DNA of 64,000 nt from Epithemia pelagica (lineage: Eukaryota > Bacillariophyta > Bacillariophyceae > Surirellales > Surirellaceae): assembly GCA_946965045.2 (NCBI GenBank), contig OX337229.1:5704001-5768000 (forward strand), in the 5' to 3' direction. Of this stretch, positions 10,172-21,915 are shown in pieces (positions within the stretch are counted from its first letter, which is position 1; each line of letters begins with the position of its first letter). The notes below the pieces were generated by a model. That model saw nothing but the letters and a program-made list of their open reading frames with translations, was not told the DNA's origin and ran no database searches. The position numbers were made by a program, and so were the translations under genes.

Positions 10172-12662
10172 CTATCCTAAAAATTGTGACGTTCGTTCAT
10201 TGTTGTCTGCTTCGGCAACCAAAATGTCGTGTTCATTGAAGTCCTCTAGCTGTCCCGGCATGATATCTCTCGAAAAGTAATAGTCCACTAGTTGATGCGG
10301 AATCTCATCCAAAACGGCTTCCGTCAAGGCATTGAAGGAGCGATAATCCCCGAATCGTACAAATTTGGTAATATCGCGGCCATCTTCGGTGGCTGGATCA
10401 TGTTCGTCCAGAAACTCCTGTCATGCAAAAACAAACATAGACATAACACACACATGAAATGGTTAGCAAAGCACACGCTCGATGCCATACAAGGCTCTGT
10501 CGTAGTTTCCACTTTTATCGTACCATTCCAGTAAAATCTGCGTCCCCAATGCCCACAATTACGACAGACAAGGGCTCATTACTGGCATTGATCAAACACT
10601 CTTTGGTTTCTTTGACATTCTCCACATTCCCGGATGTGAGAATGAGCAGTATCGTATAGGAAAGTTTCGATTCTTCTTGTGCCATTTCCTGGAATCCGAA
10701 AACACCAAACGACAGACAAAAACTGTGTGAGAAAAAGAACAACTGACTACCAGTATGATCATGACTGGACGACTCTCCGAAGCGACGAGGGAACACTACT
10801 TCTCGACATAGTAGGTGGAGCACTCACCTGTTCGTGTCTGGCATAGGAGGCTGCTGTTTCAATCACTTCATTGAGTTTTGTGGGATAGCTCATGGTCAAG
10901 GGCGTTCGGAAGACTCCTCGATAGGCATCCATGATACCCTGGACACCTTCGACTTCGACATCTTGTCCACATTGGAAACAATGTCGAACAATCCCATTGT
11001 ACTTGGCTCCAAATCCCCACACGGGCATGCGTTGATCGGAATCGTACTTGGCCAAAATGGAGCCGACGGCAAAAATGGCCTTTTCGTAATCGTTCCATTC
11101 CTTGGATTGCGGTGGATGAAAGTAATGGGGCGTCCCCGATTCCCGAGGATCTCCATTGCTGGCGGTAAAGTCAATGGCCACGGCCAAGGATATTTGACAT
11201 CCACCGGATAAATAATCGACAAATTCGGGACGTCGACGACTGGTATTATGGGGTTTGTGGTTGGGACTTGTGTTGGGAATGGCAGTGCCGTTGGCGTTGT
11301 TGTTGTTGTGTGTCTTGGGATCCCCGCCACCCCCAAAGGGTTCGTCCAGGTGCGGATATCCTCCGGGTGCTCCTTCCGGTACCGATTCACCACCACCCGA
11401 CAAGGAGGCTGACACGACATGGAGTCGTCCGACGAGTTTGGAATCTCGCAACAACTCAAAGCCATCCATTTCTCCTTGTTGTTGTTGTTCTTGTTCTTGT
11501 TCGCCTTCTTCTTCTTCTCCGGCCGCCGCCAAGGACTGCAAGGTGGTTTCGCATTCTCCCAAAAATTTGTGTTTGCCCGATCGTTTGTGATCCCAGACAA
11601 TGACTTTCATGGCTCGTTCCAAATCGCCATTGCAGGCGGCATCCAAATCCAAATTGACGGGATTCCATTGAGGATTGACACTGTGTTTGATAACATTGGA
11701 TCGATAGACCGATTCCCAGGTGGCACCGGTGGGTCGATCGACTTTGCGATACAATTCATAATAGGCCGACGAGGACGAGGCTCGGGTCGCCGGTTTGAGT
11801 TTGTGACCCGTCAAGTGCAAGGCCAACCGTCCCGCACAATGCGTTTGACATCGTTCCATATGGACCGTCAAGACACCGCCGGATTGCAAGGATTTGGAAG
11901 CAATATTCCCTCGACTGCCCAATAGTTGTCCCACTTCAAACAGGGCTGTGCCCATGACACGATGAGGAAACTTTTTGTCCGAACTGCTGCTACTACTACT
12001 CGCATGATGGTTGTGGTGGTTGTGTTGTTGCTGGGCTGTCACGGCCGATGTCAAGACGGTTTGACTATGAACATCCATGCGAGACAATTCCAATTCTGTC
12101 TTGTTGGTCAAGGAGGTGTTGAAATCAAAGACACCGACCTCAAAATACAAGGGAACGCCGAATCGGTAGCCATCCAAAAATATCACACGAGACCAGGAAG
12201 GATTCAAATTGTTAAAGACACTGTGAATATCAAATGTGGATTGGTGGTGTTGGGGTATGGCAGGAATACAAAAGAACAAAAATCGAGAGAGAAAACGACA
12301 GACCGATAGACCAAACAAAGAGAGAGCAGAAAACCACGACAGCGCATGATGCAACGACACGACAACAACAACAAACAACCAGGTGTGGTGAGAGACGACC
12401 CAAACGAAAGGCGCTTTTGTCATGGCGAATTCGGTTCTTGGTTGTTTCGTTCTTTCTTTTGACACTCTGTGCGCGCATGATATTGCATTTCATTCCTTTC
12501 TGTTGTTCTCACGTACACATCGGTTTGTCCCACGACGCGTGGTTTGTTGTGTTCGGAATCTCCGCGAACCGTCACCACCGCAAAGGGATCACTGACCGAC
12601 AACAAGCCGGCCACATTTCTCAAGTCTCGGGCCGACAAGTGCAACTGCAATCGACTCGTCAT
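10172..12662 (-). CDS. Copine (two C2 domains plus copine/vWA domain), four exons
   Basis: Exons on the minus strand are 12662-12517, 12220-10828, 10688-10524 and 10417-10172. All junctions are GT-AG and frame-consistent, giving 649 residues. Copines bind membranes in a Ca2+-dependent way through their C2 domains and recruit partners through the vWA-like domain. Exon 1 starts C2A (MTSRLQLHLSARDL, then SDPFAVV) and joins at QTDV|VFNNLNPSW, matching the copine NNLNP core. C2B lies around residues 180-330 (YELYR, then VNPQWNPV, then KFLGECE). The vWA MIDAS-like motif DFTASNGDP is near 394. FTGM|EFLDEHD and FGDYRSFNALTEAVLDEIP complete the copine domain. Gln-, His- and Ser-rich inserts interrupt the C2 domains and the linker. 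The 296-nt first intron is the longest recognised here. Confidence 0.9.
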
Positions 12663-13466
12663 GTTTTGAGACAACAACGACAACAATCGAACCAGAAGGA
12701 AGCAGAAGAAGAGGAAGAAGGAGGACGAGGCTCCTACAACTGGTTGTTGTCGTCGTCTTGGTTCCCCGTTGCGCTCTTTTTCTCTTTTTCTTGAAACAAG
12801 CTTGACCCGTACAGTGGTTGGTCTCTTGATCAATGGTTCCACTGTCGGTCCAGCGAGGCTTTTTTGTCTCGTCGTCTTGCTTTTTGAAAGACTGTCCCTC
12901 TAGGACTTGGGTGCGAACCACAAAAATGCGAAGGAACAGGGCGAACTCCTATCAGGACTGAATGTCTTTGAAGCGCTTCCAAAGACACACGTGTTGTTGT
13001 TGTTGATGATGATGTTCGTTTGTTGTTGCCGATGGAGAGATGGTTTGGACAGTCGTCTTGCTCATAGCCCAAAGCCTCTTCCGCTTTCCCTCTCGCGCAG
13101 GAAAAGCGTGTGGACCTACCAGAAAAAGTCTTTCATTCTTGGGCATGGGGGGCCATTTGCACTATTGCCCTTCCGTACTACACCCTACCGGTAAACGCAA
13201 GCATTTTGTATAATGAAATAACAGGACACACTATACACCCAAAGCGACATCCAACCAAAATCGTTCGCCCAACCAAAATCTTTCGGCCAACCAAAACCGT
13301 GCACACGCCGTTTTTTGAAAATTTCACTGACCACTTTGCTTCACTGTCACCGCGTCGGGACAAAAAAGAAAAAAGACCGGAGTTCTTGTGTGAAAAAGGA
13401 AGCACCACACACACAGCATCTCATTCTTTGTGTGGAGCAAGCCCTTCCCGGAGAGAGAAAGACAAC
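12663..13466. other. Divergent intergenic region, copine / membrane protein
   Basis: Shared upstream region of two divergently transcribed genes. It holds an 18-bp tandem repeat (13251-13304). No gene is seen on either strand. Confidence 0.5.
13251..13304. repeat. 18-bp tandem repeat, three units
   Basis: Units beginning CCAACCAAAA start at 13251, 13269 and 13287, giving an exact 18-bp period with a few substitutions (ATCGTTCG, ATCTTTCG, ACCG). It sits in the divergent promoter region, about 165 bp before the ATG at 13467, and could be a minisatellite or a cluster of binding sites. Confidence 0.7.
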
Positions 13467-14724
13467 ATGAAGCAACAACATGCGCACGACCGTCGCAACT
13501 CGGAGAACAAGAAGAATGAACGGCGACGACGAGGTTCCTCCATCTTGTCGGAATCCCCTCATGTCCAGGTCCCACAAGATGCCATTTTTGCCTGGCTGGG
13601 GGACACGGCCCATTATCTATCCATTGTCAGTGGCTTGATATTGATCCATTCCTTGGTGACGGGTACTACGAGTGTGGAGGAGAACCACCATGCCAAATGG
13701 ATGGATGAGGCATGGAACCAACACGGTGGGTGCCTCGCCCACAAGGACCGTCCGTATCTCAGCACGTACGTACATAATATTATATACAGACAGCAAAGGA
13801 AAAAAAGGCGCGGGTTGCCTTGACTCACCGTGCTGCGGTTGTTGTTTCATGGGACACAGATACCATGTATGCTGTTGCGTGGACCTTGCGGCAGCGGCCA
13901 TGCTCTTGTTCCTGTATCAAACCATTGGGAAAGCCCGGGGCATGACACGAGCCAATCAACTGATGCGATTCCTCCTCGTGCCACTCGTGATGCAGGGTCT
14001 CGAACAAGGTCTACGGGCCTGGTCGCTGCAGCAACACCATGGAAATTCGGGAGACGGAGACATTGAGTCGTCCTGGTCCTGGTTTGGAACCAGTCTGGAA
14101 CGGAATCGTACTACACTGTCCTACCAATGGCAACCACTACCACAACAACAACAACAAGAGCAACCATTACTCGTGAAACAGTTGGTATGGCAACTGCCCA
14201 TTCATTTGAGTTGGGGTGGACTGGTCAAAGTCGCCCTGCCGGACTTGACTCCGTGGCAAGTCAGTGTCGTGTCCACCACGGCATTCTTGGTACACCGTTT
14301 GGTACCGCGGCCCTGGCAGACGGCCTGGATTCAACTCGTCGTCCTCCTCGCCTTGTCCTTGCATCAATTGGCTCCAAGAACGGCCAGTCTGCAAGAAAAG
14401 GATTTTGCCTATGCCACCTTTGCGTGGTTGGTCCTGGTACCCACCATGGCATGGCACTGGATCGAACGCACCCAATGTTTGACCGTGTTGCAAGAGTTTG
14501 GGTATGGTCATGTGACAACCCATGGGGGAGTGATTGGGGCCATTTTCGTATGGTACATGCTCGGATATTTGCACATTTGTGGATCCGTGGCCACATCCAA
14601 AGTACTCCAACAACAACAACAACAGCACGACGAACCACGAGTCCAATTTGGAGGACAAACCGTCCGGACCTTTGAACGAACGAGCCGTGTACTTGGGAGT
14701 ACGACCGTATCGCAGGCTGGATGA
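13467..14724 (+). CDS. Multi-pass membrane protein, unknown family
   Basis: Two exons, 13467-13765 and 13860-14724, with a 94-nt intron (GTACGT donor, GGACACAG acceptor). The codon AC|A joins PYLS-T-YHVCCCV in frame, giving 387 residues ending in TGA. The N-terminus is basic (ERRRRGS). The rest has about seven to eight hydrophobic segments, including LSIVSGLILIHSLVTG, AAAAMLLFLYQT, IQLVVLLALSLHQL, FAWLVLVPTMAWHW and VIGAIFVWYMLGYL, with a poly-Gln loop near the middle. The start was chosen as the ATG nearest the conserved-looking part; an upstream in-frame ATG at 13110 would add a low-complexity extension. I do not recognise the family. An integral endomembrane or plasma-membrane protein is the safest description. 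Confidence 0.6.
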
Positions 14725-15580
14725 AGCGCCAGTCATTTCTTTTTGGAAATTGTGAGGTGTTTTGGTGTGGGGTCACCGTTTGGTTTGTGTGGGGCACTAG
14801 AAGAGTGTCGTGGTCTTGCATCAATGTTGACTGTTCGAGGACGTGAGGGTATCCAAACATAAATGTTGGAGGACAACCGTTCTTCCTGGAATCATTGCCA
14901 ATCAATGGTCCACAGTCCGTAGGAGCAAAATGCCACAATCCATATCAAACGCCATGATGGATGAACCGACGATCCTCGGGTTCCTGACGGTGGAACACAA
15001 TGACACGACGAGAATCCAACAATCACTGCGCCAGGACGTTGAGTGAATACATGATGATATCATACCATATAAATAATGTCACGTTTCTCTATGAGACTAT
15101 CTCTGGTCTTTGAAAAAACCAAACATGAGTCTTTGTTACAGGATTGGAAAATTGGAATAGAAACAAGCGTCTATGAAACAGGCTATATAGTATATAATAT
15201 GTTTCCCACGAGAAAAGGGCAGACCACGGGATGGACCTACCCTCCTCGTTTCTGAAAAAATGTACGTGTAAATTGCAAATGGAAAATGGTTGATGCCGAC
15301 CCATGTGCCATGTACGCCATGACGGGTCCAGCAATTCGTTGTATCATTCACGGTTATACGGTTGGAGAAAGCGTCAAGGTAGGTAGCTGTTCGTATGGTA
15401 GGAGTGCCAACAGATGTGTGCGGTGCGCGGTTTTCCAAGTTTCTTGGAGATATGATCGAGAGTCCCTGTTGTGTAGTAGTTGGGGTGTCCACCATATCTC
15501 CATAGCGTTCCACGATGGCGACATACACAACGTTGTTCTGATTCTTTGTTTGTTTTATCCTCCCAACCCAAAATACCAAT
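14725..15580. other. Convergent gap between membrane protein and PX gene
   Basis: About 850 bp between the 3' ends of two convergent genes. Open frames here (for example 15136-15780 minus, 15286-15690 plus) have no recognisable motif and overlap the PX gene's tail. I see no gene. Confidence 0.4.
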
Positions 15581-17569
15581 CTACCTCGGTCCATGCGACC
15601 CTGGCCCCAACACAAAGTCACGCAACAACTTGGGCGAGGAACTTTCAAACAAGATATCATGCAAAAACCGCTCCAGCAAGAAGACCTTGAGGGAGAGATA
15701 TCCGGCATCCAAACATCGGTACCAACGTTTGCGCTTCTGTAAGAGTCGCCAACTGGTAATGGCATTGGGCAAATGTTCAATTTCCGGTTCTTCCGTCATG
15801 GCCAAGGGCGACATGTTGGCAATGACGGCCGCACATCCCTCATGAGCCTGCGTCACCTTGTGCGACAATTCTTCAAAATCTCGATACCGTTTCCAGACAC
15901 CCACGGTATCGCGAATGCTTCCTTCTCGATAAATGACCAAAAATTGCGCATATTTGCCATACTTTTTGGATTCCACGACCCGGTAGGATGCCAAACTAAT
16001 ATTGACCGTGTCGACACCGACAATGGCCGCGCCATTGTCGGTCGCTCGGGCAAAGGATTTGCTCACGGTCGTGCCAAAGGCATTGGGTCCCCGCAACAAG
16101 ACGGTCAAATCGCCATCGCTTTTGGGCCCCGGTACTTTTTGAAATTGTTGCTGTTGTTGTTGCTGCGCCCATCCGCCTCCCACAACATAGGTTGCACTGG
16201 TAGCCTTGCTTCCATCGTCCGTCATGTCGTGTATGCGAGAAATCAGAGCCGCTTGAGCGGCGGCATCTCCCTCGACGGAATCGCTGGGACTGGCCGCCGT
16301 CGAGGTTCCTCCTCCTCCCCCCGCACCCGTCGTGGTACTGTAATGACCGTAGTCGGAGACAATTTCGTCCGAGGCACCACCGGCACCTTCAAAGACGCCA
16401 TCGGCAAAGGGATTGAGGGAAAGGGGGGAACTGGCCGTCAAGACTTCGACGGGCATGCTGTAGTTGACTTGGGAACGGGCAAAATTTTGGGCCCACATTT
16501 TTTCAAAAAAGGCTCGTTCTTCCATGGGTTGCGGGGGTCGATTCCCCGCCGTGTGTTTCCAGAGCTTTTGACTGCTCAAGGATTCTTCCAACACGTAGGT
16601 GGGAGCCGTCACGGCCATGGCCGCTGCTTCTTCTGTGCAAACGAAAAGTGTCGTCGAGAAAGTGCATTCACAAGGAACAAAACTGTGAGTCAACGCGTGT
16701 CACAATCTTTACTTGCACAACAGAAAACGACCCACAGCAATAGGTTTTTTGGAGTTCTCACACATGTATGTTACGTACCATTGACTTCCCCGGTATGATG
16801 ATGATGATGATGAATGATATCTTGGGGTGTGGACAACAATTCGGCATGTTTGCGTCTCTTGTCATGGCCGTCGGCTGTCGTGCTACTCGTCGATCCTCCC
16901 GGTCCCCCGGCACCAGCCCCACTGGTTCCTCCTCCTCCTCCGGATCCTCCTTGAAGCGAATGGGCCGACGAGGGTGCCAGTAGCATGTTGGTTTCCAATC
17001 CCATGTGCACATCTTCAAACCATCCCCAATCGCGAGACGACGTTTGCGACGAGGCTCCATTGCGATGCGAACCGGACGAGCCACCGTCGTTGCTGGATTC
17101 ATTGGCGACGGAATCGGTCCGTTGAAACAAGGATGTGGGCGATGCTGCTGCTGCAGTGTTGGATGAAGGAGACGGACGAGGTTGCTCTTTGGGAATCGAG
17201 TGCGGTGGTGGTTGTGGTTGTTGTGAACGTGGTTGTGCTTTGCCAGCATTTGGTTTATGTGTGGCCACCACGTTTCGTGCATCGCTCTTGCCATCCTCCG
17301 GATTGTTTGGAGTACTACTATTGGTGGGAGCTGATGGTACTTGCAATGTCGATGCTGCTGTCGTTGTTGTTGTTGCGACTTGTCGTTGTGGTTGTACGGG
17401 TGAAGTGGTAAGCATCATCAAGTCATCATCATCATCGTCATCTTCTTCCATTAGCGTGTTGCGATTTTCGTCCACCGATCCATCCGAGAGACTCGAGCTG
17501 GTATCCGATGGAGCACCCGCCGTATTGGGTGCCGTCGTGGAATGCACCAAGGTCAAGGGAGCCTCCGAG

Positions 17570-17601
<32 letters not shown>

Positions 17602-17859
17602 GCTAGTAGTGGTTGTTGTGCTTGGTGGCAATTTGACATGGTCATCCTCCTCATCGTCTTCCATGACAATGGTATGAGGAAAGGCACTACTGGCCGAGGA
17701 CATGGGTGGTGCATTCTTGATGTTGGGTGAGTCATGTTGTTGTTGTTGTGCTGCCATGTCTTCGACTTGCATCGGTTGTTGTTGTGGTGGTTGCGGATCG
17801 CCACTACCACCACCAATTTCCGAAGTTTCCGAAATCACTCGACGAAGGGCATTAAACAT
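15581..17859 (-). CDS. PX-domain (sorting-nexin-like) protein with long low-complexity N-terminus
   Basis: Two exons, 17859-16779 and 16632-15581, with a 146-nt intron (GTACGT donor, TTTGCACAG acceptor). The split codon G|AA keeps the frame, giving about 710 residues. The first 360 residues are disordered: N-, Q-, T- and D-runs, then a His run next to the splice site. The second exon contains a PX domain near residues 565-690, with ISLASYRVVESKKYGKYAQF, the phosphoinositide-binding RYRDFEEL motif near 609 and a C-terminal helix (LLERFLHDILF). PX domains bind PtdIns3P on endosomes. No BAR domain or membrane segment is seen. The start was chosen at MFNALRRV; an ATG 60 nt upstream would add a tyrosine- and asparagine-rich extension. 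Confidence 0.8.
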
Positions 17860-19423
17860 GTTGTTGTTGTTGTTTATTGTGTGTTGGATATAGTATATTT
17901 CCCTCGTAGACGGATGCAATAGTCTCTCTGTTAGAGGATCTCGAGTACCTTCGTAGGTAGGTAGAGCTGGAATCCACGACTATACAGTAGAGGAAAAACA
18001 CAGGGTGTCAAGCAATCCACACCTGATTGTTAACTTGTCTCGTCTCTTGTTGTTTTTCTTTGTGGCTGTCTCTGGAAATGGGACCGAACCGAACGGGGCC
18101 TGCTGCTGTTGCTGCCACTATACTGCGCTGTTGTGTTGTTGTTCCTTTGGGGAGACGAAGAGACGACGACGACAATGCGTGGAGGAAGAGAAGAAGAGAA
18201 GAAGAAGGAGCACAAGTCGAAAAGAAGGTCGTGTTGTCTTTTTTGTTTGACTTTTTCTCTCGTTTCCCCCTTTCTACACAAACGCTTATAGCGCTACTTT
18301 TCAGATCTATAGTGAAAGGATGAGCGATCCGTTGGGAGACATCTGGTCCAGGTTGGGGAAGAGAAGGGCAATTGTAATGTTCTTTCGGAATCAAGACCAA
18401 ACCAGAAACATCCGACACTACCTTCATTAAGCCCTTCAATGTCGCTGTCTTCTTTTTCCGCGACTGAATGGGTCTCAGTCGCACATAAAGTTCTCATTCC
18501 TTCAGTCGCAGATCGAATCGTTTGTGACGTCGTCGATGGATTGGATTCGCAACCCAACAGACAAGAGACCCATCACCACGATAGACCACCAAGATAGGAC
18601 CACCCATGTGGGAAGATTCGCGTCATCCTGTTCCCAATTCCCACAAACACACAATCATGTACAAGAGTTGGAAAAGTTGGGCCACACAACAAATAACGAC
18701 ATCACAAAACGAAGACAACGGTAAGGTAAGCCAACAACACATGACTGAGTGAATGAATGAATCCAAGAAGGAGAATGAGACAATCCTTGCAAGATTTCGC
18801 TTCTGGGACGAGGCAATTGACGTGGTTGTTGGAGATCACAACAAGACGAAAGAAAAAGAGACGAGTGAGATTCCGAACGGACACCTCGTACGGGTACACT
18901 TTCACTTTGGTTTGAACAAGGTTATTGTCGAATTCATAGTGACTGCTGTTCAGGAGAGAAGAACCATTCCTGAAAAGAAACACTGCATCCCCCATGCAAC
19001 CGTCTGTTGTTGCCTTGTCAGTTCCCCACACATACACATGTTGCTTGGAAGGAGATGAATGAGAGCGAAACAAGAATCCATCATGGTTCTCTCAAATGTT
19101 TTGTGGTTCTGTTTCTTCTTGTTCTTGTTGGTTTTGTAGTTTCAAGAACACACACACACACAAGTCTCCCACAACGAAGCATGGCTTCCGTATCCGACGG
19201 GTCGTCCGTTGGATGGAATGAAGAGTCCATGTGAATGTCAAGAACCATTGTGGAACCAAAATTAGGAACAAGGAGATGCCACTCGATATGTCGTGATCAT
19301 CTAACGTACCATGTTTTTCTTGCTTTTTCTTTGGAATGGATATCATTCTACACAGATATTGAAACTCCTCCCGAACAAACTCTCTCCGAACCAACACTCC
19401 CCGAATCCAATACTACTACTACC
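17860..19423. other. Divergent 1.5-kb intergenic region
   Basis: Lies between the PX gene (minus) and the first of the tandem paralogues (plus). A possible 5' intron of the right-hand gene ends at TCTACACAG just before 19361. GC-poor stretches and microsatellite-like CA runs (CACACACACA near 19150) are present. I see no supportable gene. Confidence 0.4.
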
Positions 19424-19864
19424 ATGAGCGCTGCTACTACTACAACAACTACTCCTGTCGTGGACGACGAACCCATGCATGTGGACCCGGCCGAAAAGGT
19501 GTACGATACTATGAAAAGTGTCTGGACGTGGGGCAAGGGCGTGGTCATCTTTTCGCCCTTTTTGGGCATGGCCGAAGCCGTGGCCGGCAAGGTGGTGGAA
19601 ACGGCCGGATCCTCCTTGGAAGGTGTGGACAGTGGCGTGACGGGCAAATTGCAAGAATGGGACGATGGCCTGTTCAATCCCGTCATTCATGTCGTGGTGC
19701 AAACCGTCCTGAAAGCGGCCAGCAAAACCGAAGGCTTTGTCAAACCCATTGTCTTGACCATGTTCAAACCCTTGGATTACTTTCTCAAGAGTCACCCCGA
19801 AAACAATAATAGTGAAGAACCTTCTCCCGAATCGGCGGCGCCACCACCTCCGGCCATGAATTAG
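19424..19864 (+). CDS. Tandem paralogue 1 of an unrecognised family; possible lipid-droplet protein
   Basis: 146 residues from ATG 19424 (context ACCATGAGC) to TAG. An in-frame upstream ATG at 19235 would add 63 residues across a stretch that looks like an intron. After a Thr-rich start comes a roughly 95-residue domain: VDPAEKVYDTMKSVWTWGKG, then PFLGMAEAV, then KVVETAGSSLEGVD, then VTGKL, then NPVIHVVVQTV, then KPIVLTMFKPLDY. A Pro/Ser-rich tail follows. The domain is mostly amphipathic helix with no clear transmembrane segment. The next gene (20641) carries the same domain, so this is a tandem duplication. The helical pattern recalls perilipin-like or stramenopile lipid-droplet proteins, but that is inference only. 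Confidence 0.6.
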   Translation: MSAATTTTTTPVVDDEPMHVDPAEKVYDTMKSVWTWGKGVVIFSPFLGMAEAVAGKVVETAGSSLEGVDSGVTGKLQEWDDGLFNPVIHVVVQTVLKAASKTEGFVKPIVLTMFKPLDYFLKSHPENNNSEEPSPESAAPPPPAMN

Positions 19865-20640
19865 GGAGTCTAAGGATGGACCTACGACAGTGACCATTGC
19901 ATATGTTTATTACTAGAGAACTTCTTTTTATTATTCTATTCCATCCGTTCGAGTTGAGATTGGAGTATCATGGTCCAAGATACGATTGCCTTGGGGGGAA
20001 CACAAGTTTTGACGTGAAACATCGCCAAAACAGATGGGTTGTACGACATGGTCAGTATAAAACATTGCAAGAAAACGCAACTCCCCAGAGCTTTGGGATG
20101 AGCGACGGGGGTCTTTCACAAAAAGCGTTCCGGATCTGCGTCATCATGACAAGACAGGCAAAACCGACGAAAAAAACACGTGTCTCTCTCGTGCCCGTTG
20201 TTGCGAAAACTTCGTCAAACTCGCAAACACCATGTTCACAAGCTCCCCCAATTGGAAACGGTGGGCCACGATATCTCCTCAAGTTACAACAACTAAAACA
20301 ACAACAAAACGTAAGGTAAGAAGACAGCTCCGTTACCTCGTAGAGTATCAACAAACCAGGGATATTCAACTGTTTGTTGGTGAGTATCAAGGCTCGCTTC
20401 GGGTTCTCATTATTATCTCTTATAACACCATTCTGACCATGTTGATGCACACAATCTGGACTGGACAGCAGGATGATTCTGGCTTTTGCTTTTGGCAGAG
20501 GATGATCCTCTTGTGTGTGTTTTATAGTATTATTATTTGTTTTGGATGACATCTGACCTGTTGTGCTGATATTCTGATTGCTCGTCAACCTTTCGTAGTA
20601 GTACTGAAACTGAAGTAGGGTGCATTCCAAAACAAAGACC
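19865..20640. other. Gap between the tandem paralogues
   Basis: About 780 bp of 3' and 5' flank. No gene is supported. Open frames on the minus strand (20052-20690) carry no motif. Confidence 0.4.
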
Positions 20641-21531
20641 ATGAGTTTGGTGGGATCCGAATTGAATTTGGTGCTCGATTTTGATACCATTGGTCCATCC
20701 GAAGAAGGAAATGACCAAGTGACAGAACAACAACAACAACAACAGCAGCAGCAACAAGACGGCAGAACGAATGCCCCAGCAAAAGATCATGATGATGATG
20801 ACGAAGATGTCCACCGGGCTCCGACTCCTCAGTCGGGAGTGGAACAGTTCTTTTTGGGCGGGTTGCCGACGGATACCATTTCGGCCACGGCCTTGGCCGA
20901 AGAAATTAGCCATCGACACAAGTCGTTGATTGCCTCGGCCGAGTATCGAACGGCGCAAACTAACTTGTCTGATTACTATGATTCTCCAGGTTCCCATCCG
21001 TCGTCTCCCGTGCGGAATTCCGACGCATTCAAAGAAGTGACACCCAACAACAACCACAACAACATCCAACAAGAAGTGACCATGTCGTCCACTTCCACTC
21101 GACCTCTCCCTCCTCCTCCTCCCCCCTCGGCGGAAGAAGACCCAGTCTTGCAGGTGGACCCGGCCGAAAAGATTTACGATACGGCCAAGAACATTTGGGG
21201 ATGGGGCAAGGGTGTCATGGTGGTTGCACCCTTTTTGGGCCTGGCCGAATCCATTGCAACTAAAGTTGTGGAAACGGCCGGATCTTCCTTGGAAGGGGTC
21301 GATCGCGGTGTCACGGGCAAACTCCACGAATTGGACCAAGGTATTTTGAATCCAGCCATTCAGGTCGTGGTCCACACAGTGATGGGAGCCGCCACCCAAA
21401 CCCGAGACTTGGTCCAACCCATTGTCTTGACACTTTTGAAACCACTGGACTTTATGATTCAATACAATCACCGGCCGGAAACTCATTATCATGATGTGGA
21501 ACCAGCTCCGGATGCGGTTCCCAATCAATAA
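20641..21531 (+). CDS. Tandem paralogue 2 of the same unrecognised family
   Basis: 296 residues from ATG 20641 (ACCATGAGT) to TAA at 21529-21531. It is longer than its upstream neighbour because of an N-terminal extension with a ten-residue Gln run, Asp runs and Pro-rich linkers. The C-terminal domain is a close paralogue: VDPAEKIYDTAKNIWGWGKG, then PFLGLAES, then KVVETAGSSLEGVD, then VTGKLHELDQGILNPAIQVVV, then QPIVLTLLKPLDF. It ends PAPDAVPNQ-stop. Directly after the stop, in the same frame, lies a partial second copy of this tail (see next entry). Function unknown; lipid-droplet coat is a hypothesis. The N-terminal half may be a separate functional region. Confidence 0.7.
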   Translation: MSLVGSELNLVLDFDTIGPSEEGNDQVTEQQQQQQQQQQDGRTNAPAKDHDDDDEDVHRAPTPQSGVEQFFLGGLPTDTISATALAEEISHRHKSLIASAEYRTAQTNLSDYYDSPGSHPSSPVRNSDAFKEVTPNNNHNNIQQEVTMSSTSTRPLPPPPPPSAEEDPVLQVDPAEKIYDTAKNIWGWGKGVMVVAPFLGLAESIATKVVETAGSSLEGVDRGVTGKLHELDQGILNPAIQVVVHTVMGAATQTRDLVQPIVLTLLKPLDFMIQYNHRPETHYHDVEPAPDAVPNQ

Positions 21532-21633
21532 ATTGTCCAACCTTTTGTCCTTCTCAAACCACTGGATTTTTTGATACTACTGGCGGAAGAAACTCATGAG
21601 GAACCAGCTCCGGATGCTGTTCCAAATCAATAA
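21532..21633 (+). pseudogene. In-frame duplicated C-terminal tail after the stop of paralogue 2
   Basis: Starting one base after the TAA of the preceding gene and in the same frame, 33 codons read IVQPFVLLKPLDF, then AEETHEEPAPDAVPNQ and TAA. They match the last part of the preceding protein (VQPIVLTLLKPLDF and EPAPDAVPNQ). It has no start codon of its own. It is a decayed partial tandem duplication, or an extension that would be made by stop-codon readthrough. Confidence 0.75.
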
Positions 21634-21915
21634 GAATTCATTCTGTTATATATATACATTATATGATAGAGACAAATCATGCATAGAGAGAGAAAGAGAG
21701 AGTATGCCTCTGGATGGTCCTGTAAAAAAAACAACAGTAGGCACGAGTCCTTCTTCTTTCCAGTGACAGAGGAGACTAACACAATAGGAAGCGTCCAAAC
21801 AAGTCGTTTAGTTCTGTGGCATGCCAGAAAGTGGCTCTGCTGGTAACAGTTCGAGAGAGAATGACCAGATCTAGAACGGTTCCGTTTCGTTTACTCTCTA
21901 TTGCCAAGTATTATA

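Noticed and set aside
15773-16798. 341-codon open frame on the plus strand
   Set aside because: Antisense to the PX-domain gene and spans its intron; no domain.
20533-21540. 335-codon open frame on the minus strand
   Set aside because: Antisense to tandem paralogue 2; His- and Gly-rich composition is that of a shadow.
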